DNA from: Candidatus Sulfurimonas baltica
GTDB taxonomy: Bacteria; Campylobacterota; Campylobacteria; Campylobacterales; Sulfurimonadaceae
NCBI RefSeq assembly: GCF_015265455.1
Contig: NZ_CP054492.1
Location: 744,001 to 808,000 of the forward strand
Reading direction: 5' to 3'
DNA: 64,000 nucleotides
A program made the translations under genes and the position numbers. Shown here in pieces: positions 18,198 through 28,036 of the stretch (position 1 is the stretch's first letter; each line of letters starts with the position of its first letter). Under the pieces are notes generated by a model. The model had not been told where the DNA came from. It saw nothing but the letters and a program-made list of their open reading frames with translations, and ran no database searches.

Positions 18198-19710
18198 CTG
18201 CCTCTTTCTTTTTAGTGTTTGATAGTTGATCTTTTGAAATATTTGTATATCCAAGGTCACTTAAAGAAAGAGTATCTTTCTCTTTATTAATTATATGAGG
18301 CTCAATTACGATTACCAATTCTGTTACAGTTCTAACTTTGTTTTCATATTTGAAAAGATAGTTAAGGATAGGGATGTCACCTAGAATAGGAACCTTATTT
18401 ACATCAATTGAATCAAGTGTAGTTATTAAGCCACCCAAAATAATTCTATTGCCATCTTTAACAGTCACAACAGATGATAATTGGCGACGACTTAAATCTG
18501 GTGGCATAGTTCTGTCAGCGGCTCCAGTAGCTATAAATGTAGTGCTTATTGCTTCAGATAGAGAAGGGTTGATCTTTAGTGTGATTGTTTTATCATCAGA
18601 AATCTCAGGTGTAATATCTAAAAGAACACCTGCAAAAACTGATTGAACATCTTCGCTTGAGCTTTGAGTTCCGCTTGTAGCGCCTGCTAATGTTTCTGTA
18701 CTTGTTATTTTATAAAAATATTCCACTCCTGCAGTTATTAGTGCAGGTTGATTATTTAGAGTTAAAACCTTCGGATTGGAGATAGAAGTTACATCACCTT
18801 GCGTTTTAAGAAATTTTATAACTTCATTTAAATGAACACCGGATGCACTGCTAAGGGTAATAAAGCTGTCATCTTGCTTTACTCCACTTCTTTGCCCAGC
18901 GCTTGCACCAAATTCTATATTGATATCTTGAAGAGCATACAGCTGTTTCCAATCAACACCGGTAGTTTTACCTTTACTCATTGTTACTGAAAGAAGTTGA
19001 ACATCAATTAAAACTTGAAGTTGTACTTTATCTTGAAGATTTTTAAGGTAGCCTTCTAATCTGTCCATCTGCTTGACAGTCGCGGTAACAGTTACAATAC
19101 CTGCATTTTTATTTATAATAGGAGCTTCTGCTTTGTATTTATCTTGAGGTCTGTTTAAAACTCTTTGCAGTTCTAAGTCGAGCTGATTCCAAAAGACAAC
19201 TTCATCTGTACTCTCGATTTTCATACCTGATTTACCAGCACCACCACCACCTTTTGAATTTCCATCAGTTGTCGTAGTAGTTGCTACTGCTCTTGTAGTT
19301 CCTGCACCTTCTGAAGATAGTGTAATATCAGTGTTTGACTCACCTTTTCTTTGTGAGAGTATATAGTCGATACTGAACATCTTTGTATTTAGATATGAAA
19401 TCTTTAGAATATTGTTCTCAAGTGTATATGATAGATTATTCTCTTTCAATACAATGTTGAAAACTTCATCTATTGTTAAGTTGTTAAGGTTGGTTTTTTG
19501 TAATTTGGTATTTAAAAACTCTTCAGCATGAGAATCAGATATTATAATACTAAAATCACACTCATCGCTAAGCTGTTCAACAAAATCTATTATTTTTGTG
19601 TTCTTTGTTGAGCTTATGCTAAATAGTTCATAAGAACAGTCTGCTAATACACTACTTGAAAGTAGAAGAGTTATTAATGTTGTATACATTGTAGTTTTTA
19701 TAAGTTTCAT
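18187..19710 (-). CDS. ctsD: Secretin of the minus-strand filament cluster (MshL/CtsD type)
   Basis: 507-residue outer-membrane secretin. Signal peptide about 1-23 (ending SSVLADCSYE), a STN-like segment about 38-95, a Gly/Thr/Ser-rich linker near 130-165, one N-domain (APIINKNAGIVTVTATVKQMDRLEGYL), and the C-terminal secretin domain with ISNPKVLTLNNQPALITAG and VPILGDIPILNYLF. It is shorter, with fewer N-domains, than the GspD at 44682, and belongs to the MshL/PilQ branch. It should form the outer-membrane pore for a pilus or DNA-uptake filament. Confidence 0.9.
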   Translation of the reverse strand: MKLIKTTMYTTLITLLLSSSVLADCSYELFSISSTKNTKIIDFVEQLSDECDFSIIISDSHAEEFLNTKLQKTNLNNLTIDEVFNIVLKENNLSYTLENNILKISYLNTKMFSIDYILSQRKGESNTDITLSSEGAGTTRAVATTTTTDGNSKGGGGAGKSGMKIESTDEVVFWNQLDLELQRVLNRPQDKYKAEAPIINKNAGIVTVTATVKQMDRLEGYLKNLQDKVQLQVLIDVQLLSVTMSKGKTTGVDWKQLYALQDINIEFGASAGQRSGVKQDDSFITLSSASGVHLNEVIKFLKTQGDVTSISNPKVLTLNNQPALITAGVEYFYKITSTETLAGATSGTQSSSEDVQSVFAGVLLDITPEISDDKTITLKINPSLSEAISTTFIATGAADRTMPPDLSRRQLSSVVTVKDGNRIILGGLITTLDSIDVNKVPILGDIPILNYLFKYENKVRTVTELVIVIEPHIINKEKDTLSLSDLGYTNISKDQLSNTKKKEADEI

Positions 19711-19718
19711 AATTAGTC

Positions 19719-20186
19719 CTACTTATTTTTAAATTTTAAGTTTTTATTTTTAGTATGTGTTGATAAAATTAATTCTTTATCACCTATTTTTAAAGTTACT
19801 GAATCTTTACCAACATCTGTAAGTGTATAATTTCCAACTTTATCATTTACCTTATGCCATCTTCCATTAATCATGGCCGATGAGTTTATGACTAAGTCCA
19901 GAATTAACTCAGTTCTTGGCGGTTGGATATCTGATATATATGGAGTACTTCCTTTAAGAGATGGAGTTGACTTCGCAGAAGAGGATGTTAGAAAAACTTT
20001 TCTCTTCCCTTTAGCTTTGTAACCATTTTTTTCTAAAAAAATAAATGGATCTTTTGCATAAGATATATTAATCCCTTTTCTGGGCGGTTTTATTGCTTCT
20101 ATCTGTTCATCTACCCATGCAAGTTCATTTGCAGCTAAGATGCCAGTTAAGATAATTGAAGCGCTTGCTATTAATATTGTTTTCAT
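19719..20186 (-). CDS. PilP/MshK-like periplasmic protein
   Basis: 155 residues with a signal peptide (about 1-20, MKTILIASASIILTGILAAN) and a small C-terminal beta domain (LILDLVINSSAMINGRWHKV, DSVTLKIGDKELILST). This layout matches the PilP/MshK/GspC-type linkers between the inner-membrane complex and the secretin. C. jejuni has CtsR at this position as I recall. I chose the ATG at 20186, which overlaps the upstream stop codon (TAATG). An upstream TTG would place extra residues before the signal peptide. Confidence 0.75.
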   Translation of the reverse strand: MKTILIASASIILTGILAANELAWVDEQIEAIKPPRKGINISYAKDPFIFLEKNGYKAKGKRKVFLTSSSAKSTPSLKGSTPYISDIQPPRTELILDLVINSSAMINGRWHKVNDKVGNYTLTDVGKDSVTLKIGDKELILSTHTKNKNLKFKNK

Positions 20187-20821
20187 TAGTAGGTAATCCC
20201 CCAAACAGAAATATCAAGTTTTGTATTTAGAGCATCCTCTGCTCTCATGCTTATATCATGTACATCAACTACCAACTCACTTTTCTCTAAAGAATTTATA
20301 AATTTAATAGCATTAGAATAGTCGCTCTTGAACTGAATGCTTATATCAAGTATATGACCAAAAGATTCATTGTTCGTTGCATATTTATTTGTGAAATTGA
20401 TAATTTGAATATTGTACTTTTTCGCATTAGTTGATATTGAACTAAGATATTCACCCCAAGCTCTCTCATCATATATAAGTGAAGATATTGTTTCAATTTT
20501 ACTTTTAATATATTCATTATTGTCTATATTGATTTGCAGTTCAGTTGCAAGTTTTTTAATATCTTGACTTAGTTGAACTATTTTAGTTTCCGGATTAACT
20601 TGTAAAAATGCTTTATCGGAATTGATTTTTACTGAAATTTCCTTTACCTTATTTTTCGCATTTGTAAATTCATCCACTGATAAATCATAGAATGGATATG
20701 CTATGGCAACAATAACGCCAATAATCATTAAGTATATGTAATACACATCTTTTTGAGATTTTTCTTTAAAAAAATTGTCGGTTTTTTGTAAGTAATCTTC
20801 TATCATTAATATAAAATTCAT
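20186..20821 (-). CDS. PilO/MshJ-like inner-membrane protein
   Basis: 211 residues with one membrane helix near residues 25-45 (VYYIYLMIIGVIVAIAYPFY), a coiled-coil stretch and a C-terminal ferredoxin-like region (GHILDISIQFKSDYSNAIKFINSLEKSELVVDVHDISMRA). The last block is characteristic of PilO/GspM/MshJ, the inner-membrane alignment proteins of type IV filament machines. It overlaps both neighbouring genes by one to four bases. Confidence 0.82.
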   Translation of the reverse strand: MNFILMIEDYLQKTDNFFKEKSQKDVYYIYLMIIGVIVAIAYPFYDLSVDEFTNAKNKVKEISVKINSDKAFLQVNPETKIVQLSQDIKKLATELQINIDNNEYIKSKIETISSLIYDERAWGEYLSSISTNAKKYNIQIINFTNKYATNNESFGHILDISIQFKSDYSNAIKFINSLEKSELVVDVHDISMRAEDALNTKLDISVWGITY

Positions 20822-22353
20822 AATAAATTCACCTTTAATTCACCAAAGTACAATTTAGACTCTTCTGTGTATGAAATTTCTTCAATAGAAAAGCTGAATT
20901 TTCCTTCATATGTTTTAGTCAAGTACTTGATTAAATCAGTTATCTTTTTATCCTTAGAGGAGACTAATCCAAGTTGTAACTGTTTTTTGGTCTCTTTCTC
21001 AGAATAGAGCACCGTTTCAAGTTTTACCTGGTATTTATTTATATCTTTAGATAATTTGTACAAAAGATTTGCTTTCATGGGATAGTTTACTTTAACATCA
21101 TGAATTTTAATCAGTGTATTTTTCTTTTCTACATATTCTTGCTTTTCTTTATCAAGAAGTGCAGATGTTTTATGCTTATCAGCTTCTTTGTTTTTAATTA
21201 TTGCTTCTCTTGTTGTCTTGGTGTTGTGTACTTCTCTATACTCTTCTTCTAAAAGATTATATTGCACTGATTGAGCATATGTTAAAGTCCAATATGAGAT
21301 TGGGTATATAAAGGCAAGCACAATTGAAGCAATGGCAAGTAAAATAACACGCCCGCTCTCTCTCTTTATAAATGCAGGAGGACGATGATACGTTGTGAAA
21401 TTACACTCATATTTTTCCTCGGTATTTGTGGTTGTATACAGGTGCATAAGAGAGTGTATGTGATCAATATGCTCATTTGCACTTTCAAATCCATAATTAA
21501 AATTAAAATTACTGCTCTTGACACTAAGTTCTACTTCTGCGATTTCATCCAGTTTGCTAACAGTTTGCAATTGAGTATCTATATAAATATGATCGATTAT
21601 TTTTATATCTAAAGCTCTTTTTACATATGTTAATATATCGCTAACATTAGCAAATATTTCTTTATAAAGTTTAATAAATGATTCTTTATATCTGCTGGAT
21701 GTGATTTTTAAGTTTTCATTTGAAACAAAGTTTATAAAATCTTCATATTCAATTCTTTCTCCAAAAATTTCACAAAATCTATCATGCATTTGCAAGAATG
21801 AGTAATTTAAAGATTTCATATATATAAAATCTTTTCGATCGTAAATTGCTATAAATGTGTCATTTTCTTGAAAATATAAAAAACAGTGGACACCACTATC
21901 TTCTATAATCTCTTTAGAATAGAGTGATTTAATTAATAAAGGTGAAGGAATGATATAGTCAATATATTTAATCTTTTCAATTGTATTTTTGAATGTATCA
22001 TCTACAACTATCGGATCTATGATAAATACATGAAAGTCTCTATTGTTCTCGTCCAATTTATTAAATGATTCTATATATTGTATATGATATTCTACAGCCT
22101 GATCTAATCCTAGCTCATCATAAGCTTTGTTATAAATAGCATCATATAAATCTTCGTCTGGAATATTCTTGCTTAAGCTGATGTGACTATTTATAAAGTC
22201 TTTGGTATTTAGATAAGATATTGAATACTGATCTTTTGTATACACTGGGGATACAGTTTCATTTAAAAAACTTGAAACCGAACTAACATACGTATTTTTG
22301 TATGGATTAACAGAAATTACATTAGTAAAAGATAATTGTTCTATTTTACTCAT
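20818..22353 (-). CDS. PilM-PilN/GspL-like assembly protein of the filament cluster
   Basis: 511 residues. The first ~320 form a soluble part with weak actin-like character (FLYFQENDTFIAIYDRKDF), as in PilM/MshI or the cytoplasmic domain of GspL. One membrane helix follows at about 342-362 (ILLAIASIVLAFIYPISYW), then a coiled coil and a PilN-like C-terminal domain ending in YFGELKVNLL. This suggests a PilM-PilN type fusion. It is the first filament gene after the Csd4-like peptidase, with a 16-base gap. Assignment is by layout and position rather than strong motifs. Confidence 0.72.
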   Translation of the reverse strand: MSKIEQLSFTNVISVNPYKNTYVSSVSSFLNETVSPVYTKDQYSISYLNTKDFINSHISLSKNIPDEDLYDAIYNKAYDELGLDQAVEYHIQYIESFNKLDENNRDFHVFIIDPIVVDDTFKNTIEKIKYIDYIIPSPLLIKSLYSKEIIEDSGVHCFLYFQENDTFIAIYDRKDFIYMKSLNYSFLQMHDRFCEIFGERIEYEDFINFVSNENLKITSSRYKESFIKLYKEIFANVSDILTYVKRALDIKIIDHIYIDTQLQTVSKLDEIAEVELSVKSSNFNFNYGFESANEHIDHIHSLMHLYTTTNTEEKYECNFTTYHRPPAFIKRESGRVILLAIASIVLAFIYPISYWTLTYAQSVQYNLLEEEYREVHNTKTTREAIIKNKEADKHKTSALLDKEKQEYVEKKNTLIKIHDVKVNYPMKANLLYKLSKDINKYQVKLETVLYSEKETKKQLQLGLVSSKDKKITDLIKYLTKTYEGKFSFSIEEISYTEESKLYFGELKVNLL

Positions 22354-22369
22354 TTTTTAATAATCCTAT

Positions 22370-23668
22370 TTATTTAAAATGAACTTTTGACATAAAGCAA
22401 AACTCATCATTTTTATAAAACTCAACTCTATAAACCTTATCGTTATTGTCAATTGAAAACCTTCTGCTTAAGTCTTTAAGACTTATATCTATGCCGCTTT
22501 CATTTTTTCTATTTGTTGACGAATAGCCAATAACATTTACACGATAACCACTTCGCTCTATCACGTTAAAATCGTCAAATACGAAAATATCTGAAGTGTT
22601 ATCAAAAGAAATAGTCTTTCCGTCGATTATCGCATCGAAATTTTTCGCATAATCACGCGCACCCTTGAAAAATTGTGGTTCCAGCGTCGTAACCATCTGG
22701 TTGCCTATGTAAACAATAAACTTGCCATTGACACTTTTTACGCTACCTAAGGGATTTGAAAACTTAAATTCATTACTCTCTGATTTTATCGGAATGTAGC
22801 TTAATCTTTTTTTGATATTGTCTAAATTTAACAAAATATTGTCATTTATACCTAATGTGCCATAATCTTTTATTATTTTACTGAGGTTTTTTTCATTCAA
22901 TTTAAATTTTTTAGTGTATGAAATTTCCATTATATTCATAAACTCTTCTATAGCAAGCAACTGATAAAAAACTTTTTGAGACAGTGAAGAGAGATTTTTA
23001 CTACTCTCAATTGCAAACGCCGGTTTGTTATTTGTTACAGCAAAATAGGTGAGTGAAAGTTGCATCTCTTCATCATCAAACTTTGTTTTTGTATTTTTAA
23101 CATTAAAACTGTGATGCTTTTGAATAAGTTTTTTATTCATATTATCTTTAACTATTGATGCTATGTTATTTAGATTTCCAAACGGTTGATTTTGATTAAG
23201 TTTGCATTGATCTATTACGCAAGTTTGTCCCCACGCAGTAGGGTTGAAAATTTTACCATTGTTTTCTTTTCTGTAAAAGCCATGACCATCATGTAAATTT
23301 AAAACTAATGATACGTTTTTTGATAGAATAATCCCTTTAATCTCTTTAATAATATCAGCATCTTTATCATCTTTCTTAATAGCAGAGAATTTTCTATTCA
23401 TATCTCCATTTATTCCTCTTGAATCTTCTTGAATACTTTTTTGATTGAGATTCGGAACTATCCATAAATTATTAGATTTAATGTCATAGTGGGTTGCTAA
23501 TATAGAAGCAGCAAAGTATCCACCAGGCTCGTCTCCATGGACACCGGCTATTATTAGAAGTGTTGTATTGGAGTCAGAGTTTTCTTTTTTAATAAGTTGT
23601 ATGTTGGCATGAGCATTAGCGCTCAAAAAAAGAGCTATAAAAATTATTTTAACTGCAAATATATTCAT
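22370..23668 (-). CDS. M14 zinc carboxypeptidase, Csd4/Pgp1-like (cell shape)
   Basis: 432 residues, signal peptide about 1-21. It resembles H. pylori Csd4 and C. jejuni Pgp1, periplasmic D,L-carboxypeptidases that trim peptidoglycan tripeptides and set helical shape. The zinc site HGDE places His44 and Glu47 as ligands, with LVLNLHDGHGFYR giving the third ligand and PAFAIESS the catalytic Glu. In Csd4 the first ligand is Gln; here it is the ordinary His. The C-terminal half contains two further beta domains as in Csd4. It is paired with an L,D-peptidase gene upstream. Confidence 0.85.
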   Translation of the reverse strand: MNIFAVKIIFIALFLSANAHANIQLIKKENSDSNTTLLIIAGVHGDEPGGYFAASILATHYDIKSNNLWIVPNLNQKSIQEDSRGINGDMNRKFSAIKKDDKDADIIKEIKGIILSKNVSLVLNLHDGHGFYRKENNGKIFNPTAWGQTCVIDQCKLNQNQPFGNLNNIASIVKDNMNKKLIQKHHSFNVKNTKTKFDDEEMQLSLTYFAVTNNKPAFAIESSKNLSSLSQKVFYQLLAIEEFMNIMEISYTKKFKLNEKNLSKIIKDYGTLGINDNILLNLDNIKKRLSYIPIKSESNEFKFSNPLGSVKSVNGKFIVYIGNQMVTTLEPQFFKGARDYAKNFDAIIDGKTISFDNTSDIFVFDDFNVIERSGYRVNVIGYSSTNRKNESGIDISLKDLSRRFSIDNNDKVYRVEFYKNDEFCFMSKVHFK

Positions 23669-23679
23669 TATAAATGCTT

Positions 23680-24648
23680 TTATTTTTCTGTTAAAATAGA
23701 GATTTTACTGTTTTCGTCAACTTTTACAATTAAAGTCTTATCTCCAGAAAATTTAAATGTATCAGACTCGTAAAACTCTTTAAAAGCTATTTGATAAACA
23801 TTACTACTATCTGGGTATGGAACTATATTTATATCATTGAAAATAATGGTTTTTTTCTCACTCTTTCTAAAAACTCTTTCTTTATAGTTTTTGAATTTTT
23901 GAATATCCATCCCATCATTTCTTATAAATTCAGAGTTGTAAAAATTTAGATAGCTGTTCACATCATTGTAAAGCCAAGCATATCTCCAAGCATATAGTTG
24001 TGATAAAATTGATGAGAGTGTTTTTTTAGAAACATTCTTTTCAACTTTGGAACTATTTATAATTAGCAGAGTTTTAGTAATATCTATATTTCTATCCAAA
24101 CATTCTATATTTGGGTTATTTATAGCAATACAACCCCTGGTGAAATCATCTCTTGACTCATTTGTTGGAAGACCATGTATCCAAATTCCAGAACCATTTT
24201 TCCCCCTGTACTCGTCATATATATTAGGGTATGAAGTAACAAAAGCAAGCGGTCCGTAAAAAGGATTTAGTTTTGTATCTTTAGATAGTTTTTGAACTAT
24301 TTGGTATATCCCAATTGGTGTTCTTAAATCTCCCTCTTCGGTTTTATCACCTTTTCTTTTTCCAGTGAAAGCACTATATTCTTTTTTAAATTTAAATTTA
24401 GAACTATCGTCTGAAACATATAAATTTAGATTAGATTCCTCTTTATTACATGTAAGAATATTTGAGTAAGATTCAATGTAACCAAATGATGTATCTCTGT
24501 TTTGTATATATGCAGACCAATACTCCTCTTTGGTGAGTTCTAAATCCATCTGCTTCTCAATTTCATTTATACCACTAATTCTGTAGTTAGTTAAAATGTC
24601 ATTTGCAAATAGAGTGAAGTGAATAAATATTAGAAGTAATAATCTCAT
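23680..24648 (-). CDS. YkuD-fold L,D-transpeptidase/carboxypeptidase, Csd6/Pgp2-like
   Basis: 322 residues with signal peptide about 1-15. The YkuD catalytic motif is present: His in GSGIWIHGLP and Cys in FTRGCIAINN, with the usual Ser before RGC replaced by Thr. An NTF2-like C-terminal region follows from about residue 215 (AWRYAWLYNDVNSYLNFY), as in Csd6 of H. pylori. In Helicobacter and Campylobacter this enzyme trims tetrapeptides to tripeptides for the next enzyme (Csd4/Pgp1), whose gene lies 11 bases downstream. It overlaps era by four bases. Confidence 0.87.
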   Translation of the reverse strand: MRLLLLIFIHFTLFANDILTNYRISGINEIEKQMDLELTKEEYWSAYIQNRDTSFGYIESYSNILTCNKEESNLNLYVSDDSSKFKFKKEYSAFTGKRKGDKTEEGDLRTPIGIYQIVQKLSKDTKLNPFYGPLAFVTSYPNIYDEYRGKNGSGIWIHGLPTNESRDDFTRGCIAINNPNIECLDRNIDITKTLLIINSSKVEKNVSKKTLSSILSQLYAWRYAWLYNDVNSYLNFYNSEFIRNDGMDIQKFKNYKERVFRKSEKKTIIFNDINIVPYPDSSNVYQIAFKEFYESDTFKFSGDKTLIVKVDENSKISILTEK

Positions 24649-25547
24649 GATGAATAACCTATCTCTTGTAAAAATGCTTTATCTTTAGTCCAGCCCTTTT
24701 TAACTGAGACTTGTAACTCAAGGTAAGCTTTTTTCCCGCTGAGCATCTCTATTTTTTCTCTGGAGTACTTCCCGATTCTCTTGATAGAATCACCGCCTTT
24801 ACCAATAATAATCCCTTTTTGAGACTCTTTTTCAATTATTATTGTTGCAAATATTTTATCTATATTTTTTTCTTCCTTAATAGAATCAATAAGTACATCA
24901 GCTTCATAAGGTACTTCATCACTTACATTTTCAAAAATACCTTCTCTGATGAATCCAGCATATATATCACGAACAAGCTCACTTGTTAAATCATCTGGGT
25001 CGTACAAGAAAGGAGACTCTGGTAAATTTCTAGATATAACTTTAAGTAGTTCATCATGACCCATTTTTTTAGGGATAGCAACTGGTATAAGTGCTTCAAA
25101 CTGATCTGAATATTGATTATATGAAGCAATTCTTTTAAATAGTCTATCTTGATTTACCTGGTCTATTTTGCTAAGCACTATTATGTGCTTAACTTTGCCA
25201 TTATTTAGTTTTAGAAATTTTTCATAGTGCTCAGTAGAATCTGTTATTGGTGCAAGATATACTATTAAATCACAATCACCCATTGCTTTTAGAGCTTCAT
25301 CCAGCATAAATTGATTTAAAATTTTCTCTCTCTCATGTAAACCTGGGGTGTCAACAAATATAATTTGAGTATCTTCATGCATTACTATTGCATTTGATCT
25401 TCTTCTCGTTGCGTTAGCTTTTTGGCTAACCATAGCTATATTTTCACCTAAAAGTGAATTCATAAGTGTACTTTTTCCAGCATTTGGACGACCGATTAGA
25501 GATACAAAACCCGCTCGGGTTTTTTTAGTAAAACCAGCTTTTGTCAT
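24645..25547 (-). CDS. era: GTPase Era
   Basis: Essential GTPase that binds 16S rRNA and helps assemble the 30S subunit. 300 residues. G1 is GRPNAGKST, G3 is DTPGL, G4 is SKID, and the switch region ATRRRSNAI is in place. The C-terminal KH domain has ESQKGIIIGKGGDSIKRIG. Its first codons contain a terminator-like hairpin (see 25507-25524). It follows hslU by 70 bases and overlaps the L,D-peptidase gene. Confidence 0.96.
   Translation of the reverse strand: MTKAGFTKKTRAGFVSLIGRPNAGKSTLMNSLLGENIAMVSQKANATRRRSNAIVMHEDTQIIFVDTPGLHEREKILNQFMLDEALKAMGDCDLIVYLAPITDSTEHYEKFLKLNNGKVKHIIVLSKIDQVNQDRLFKRIASYNQYSDQFEALIPVAIPKKMGHDELLKVISRNLPESPFLYDPDDLTSELVRDIYAGFIREGIFENVSDEVPYEADVLIDSIKEEKNIDKIFATIIIEKESQKGIIIGKGGDSIKRIGKYSREKIEMLSGKKAYLELQVSVKKGWTKDKAFLQEIGYSS
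25507..25524. other. Terminator-like hairpin inside the 5' codons of era
   Basis: AAAACCC, loop GCTC, GGGTTTT form a perfect 7-bp stem. On the plus strand three more T follow (25525-25527), giving a classic intrinsic-terminator shape antisense to era. On the minus strand, the sense of era, the stem's own TTTT arm supplies the T run. It covers codons 8-14, so protein coding (KKTRAG) may be enough to explain it. Confidence 0.5.
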
Positions 25548-25617
25548 ATATTAACCCTTTATTAAAATAGCCATAAATGGCATGAGGACAAAGAAATCAC
25601 TTTTTTGTCGTTATTAT

Positions 25618-26946
25618 TTATAGTATATAGCGAGATAAGTCGTCATTTTCAACAACCAAATCAAGCTTTTCATGTACTAATTCTGAAGTTATTCTAAACT
25701 CTTCACCATTTTTTTCATCAGCATTAAAACTAATGTCTTCTAAAACTTTTTCAAGTACAGTGTGAAGTCTTCTAGCGCCAATGTCTTCAGTTATTTCGTT
25801 AGCTCTGTGAGAAAGCTTTGCAATTGCTCGAATAGCTTCATCTTCAAAGACTAATGTCATACCCTCAACGCCTAAAAGTGCTTCGTATTGCTTAAGCAAA
25901 GAGTTGTTTGTCTGTGTTAGAATCTTATATAATGTCTCTTCTGTTAGAGATTCAAGTTCAACCCTTAAAGGAAATCTACCTTGAAGCTCAGGAATAAGGT
26001 CACTAGGTCTAGTTGTGTGAAATGCACCGGCAGCTATAAAAAGAATATGGTCAGTATTGATAACACCATATTTTGTAGTAACACTGCTCCCTTCGACTAT
26101 TGGAAGTAAATCTCTTTGAACTCCCTCTTTGCTTGGGTCATTTCTCCCTTGAGATTTTTCACTAACGGCTATTTTGTCTATCTCATCAAGAAAGATTATT
26201 CCGCCATCCTCTGCACGCTTAAGTGCTTCAGCATTGATATTTGTCATATCTAAGAGTTTGGAAGTTGCTTCAAGTTTTAATATAGACTTTGCATCTTTTA
26301 CAGTAACCTCTTTTTTGTTGTCCTCTTTATTCATTTGAGAGAATACTTTAGAAAAAGATTCCTGTACTTTAGCCATTTCCGGCGGTAAGTTTGTATCATT
26401 AAACTCTACATGTATCTTTTGTATTTCAAGTTCTATGGTTTTATCGTCCATTTCGCCAGATGTCACCCTCTCCTCCATTGCTTTTAGAAGTCTTTGGTAG
26501 TCATCTTTTTTAGATTCACTAGCACCATCTGGAAGAGGGGGGAGAAGTTTCTCAACTATTTTATTTAAAACATAGTTTTGTATTTTTTCTCTATTTTGTT
26601 CCTCTTTTTCAGCTTTAACAATTGCTATTGATGCAACAACCAAGTCTCTAATCATGGACTCAACATCACGCCCAACAAAACCGACTTCAGTGTATTTACT
26701 CGCTTCTACTTTGATAAAAGGAACCTGCATCATTTTAGCAAGTCGTCTAGAGATTTCAGTTTTACCAATACCAGTAGAGCCAATCATCAAAATGTTTTTA
26801 GGCATTATTTCATCTTGAAGTTCTGCGTTTAGTTGCATTCTTCTATATCTTGTTCTAAGTGCTAGAGCGATAGTTTTTTTAGCATTGTGTTGTGATATAA
26901 CATATTGATCTAAATACTCAACTATCTCTTTTGGTGTTAAATTCAC
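25618..26946 (-). CDS. hslU: ATP-dependent protease ATPase subunit HslU
   Basis: AAA+ unfoldase of the HslUV (ClpYQ) protease, 442 residues. Walker A is GSTGIGKTE, Walker B is [13 protein letters not shown], and the pore segment near residue 90 reads [10 protein letters not shown]. The I-domain insert lies at about 110-240. The C-terminal [14 protein letters not shown] and YIL end are typical; the last residues dock into HslV. It overlaps hslV by four bases. Confidence 0.97.
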   Translation of the reverse strand: MNLTPKEIVEYLDQYVISQHNAKKTIALALRTRYRRMQLNAELQDEIMPKNILMIGSTGIGKTEISRRLAKMMQVPFIKVEASKYTEVGFVGRDVESMIRDLVVASIAIVKAEKEEQNREKIQNYVLNKIVEKLLPPLPDGASESKKDDYQRLLKAMEERVTSGEMDDKTIELEIQKIHVEFNDTNLPPEMAKVQESFSKVFSQMNKEDNKKEVTVKDAKSILKLEATSKLLDMTNINAEALKRAEDGGIIFLDEIDKIAVSEKSQGRNDPSKEGVQRDLLPIVEGSSVTTKYGVINTDHILFIAAGAFHTTRPSDLIPELQGRFPLRVELESLTEETLYKILTQTNNSLLKQYEALLGVEGMTLVFEDEAIRAIAKLSHRANEITEDIGARRLHTVLEKVLEDISFNADEKNGEEFRITSELVHEKLDLVVENDDLSRYIL

Positions 26947-27488
26947 TTATTCTCTCCATCTAGCGTTAGCGTTTTGATATTGTGATTGGTATAGATACAT
27001 AAATCAGCCGCTACATGTAGCGCCTCTTTAACCAACTCTTCTTCATCTAGTGTTGCATGTTTTTTTAGCGCGCGCGCAGCAGATATAGCATAATTTCCAC
27101 CACTGCCAATTGATGCTAATTCCCCATCTTCAGGCTCAACAACATCACCATTTCCTGTGAGTATAAAAATATGCTCGTTATTTAAAACAATCATCATAGC
27201 TTCAAGACGACGAAGAACTTTGTCTTTTCTCCACGCTTTAGAGAACTCAATAACAGATTTTAAAATATCACCTTTTTTATCTTTTAAAAACTCTTCGAAC
27301 ATGTCAAATAGATTAAAAGCATCAGCAGTACTTCCTGCAAAGCCAGCAAGTATTTTACCATTATGAAGTGTACGGATTTTTGTTGCATTGCCTTTAAGCA
27401 CGCTATCTCCAAAAGTGACTTGCCCGTCACCACCAATAACGGCTCTATTTTTGCCCTTATAAGCAAGTATTGTTGTTGCGTCAAACAT
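26943..27488 (-). CDS. hslV: ATP-dependent protease proteolytic subunit HslV
   Basis: Threonine protease of the proteasome beta family, 181 residues. The family's catalytic N-terminal threonine is expected in TTIL, preceded here by MFDA, so a short propeptide of four residues would have to be removed rather than only the initiator Met. [22 protein letters not shown] and [14 protein letters not shown] are standard. It overlaps the rplI stop by one base and hslU by four bases. Confidence 0.96.
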   Translation of the reverse strand: MFDATTILAYKGKNRAVIGGDGQVTFGDSVLKGNATKIRTLHNGKILAGFAGSTADAFNLFDMFEEFLKDKKGDILKSVIEFSKAWRKDKVLRRLEAMMIVLNNEHIFILTGNGDVVEPEDGELASIGSGGNYAISAARALKKHATLDEEELVKEALHVAADLCIYTNHNIKTLTLDGENK

Positions 27489-27934
27489 TATTCGCCTTGT
27501 ACATCCACATGAAGTGTAGCGTGTATGCCATGACCTAATTTTAAGTCTAAATCATGTTCGCCAACAGTTTTAATAGCCACTTTATCTGTAATATGTTTTT
27601 TGTCTATCTCTATTTCATGCTGATCAAGCAAAGCTTGTGCAACTTCATCTTTAGTTATAGCTCCAAAAAGGTGACCATTTTGACCAAGTTTTTTAGTAAT
27701 AATAATTTCAGCTTTATCAAGCTTCACAGACATTGCTTTTAGCTTAGAAATTTCATCTGCTAAGTCCTTAGCATTTTGTATTTCGTCAGCTTTGTGTTGA
27801 GCTAAAATCTCTTGTGTTGCATGTTTAGCAAAACCCTTTCCAATTAAAAAGTTTTTTCCATAACCATCTTTAACTTCTTTAACTTCACCAGCTTTGCCAA
27901 GACTTTTTACATCTTTAATTAGTAGTACTTTCAT
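27488..27934 (-). CDS. rplI: 50S ribosomal protein L9
   Basis: 148 residues. The N-terminal rRNA-binding domain has [29 protein letters not shown], a long connecting helix follows (residues about 40-75), and the C-terminal domain includes [16 protein letters not shown]. It heads the long minus-strand run of fifteen genes that ends at 13036. The usual rpsF-ssb-rpsR neighbours are not here. Confidence 0.97.
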   Translation of the reverse strand: MKVLLIKDVKSLGKAGEVKEVKDGYGKNFLIGKGFAKHATQEILAQHKADEIQNAKDLADEISKLKAMSVKLDKAEIIITKKLGQNGHLFGAITKDEVAQALLDQHEIEIDKKHITDKVAIKTVGEHDLDLKLGHGIHATLHVDVQGE

Positions 27935-28036
27935 TGCTTATTCCTTAATTTTGTTCCGCTAGCTACGCTAACACTTGGTTTTCTCACAGAGAGTCTTCAA
28001 CAACTTCGGTAGGAAGCCCATTGCAATAATGCAATT

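Noticed and set aside
27935-28036. Possible small RNA or tRNA in the 102-base gap upstream of rplI
   Set aside because: No cloverleaf or conserved tRNA arms found. Small inverted repeats (GCATTATTGC type) lack a T run. It more probably holds the rplI promoter.
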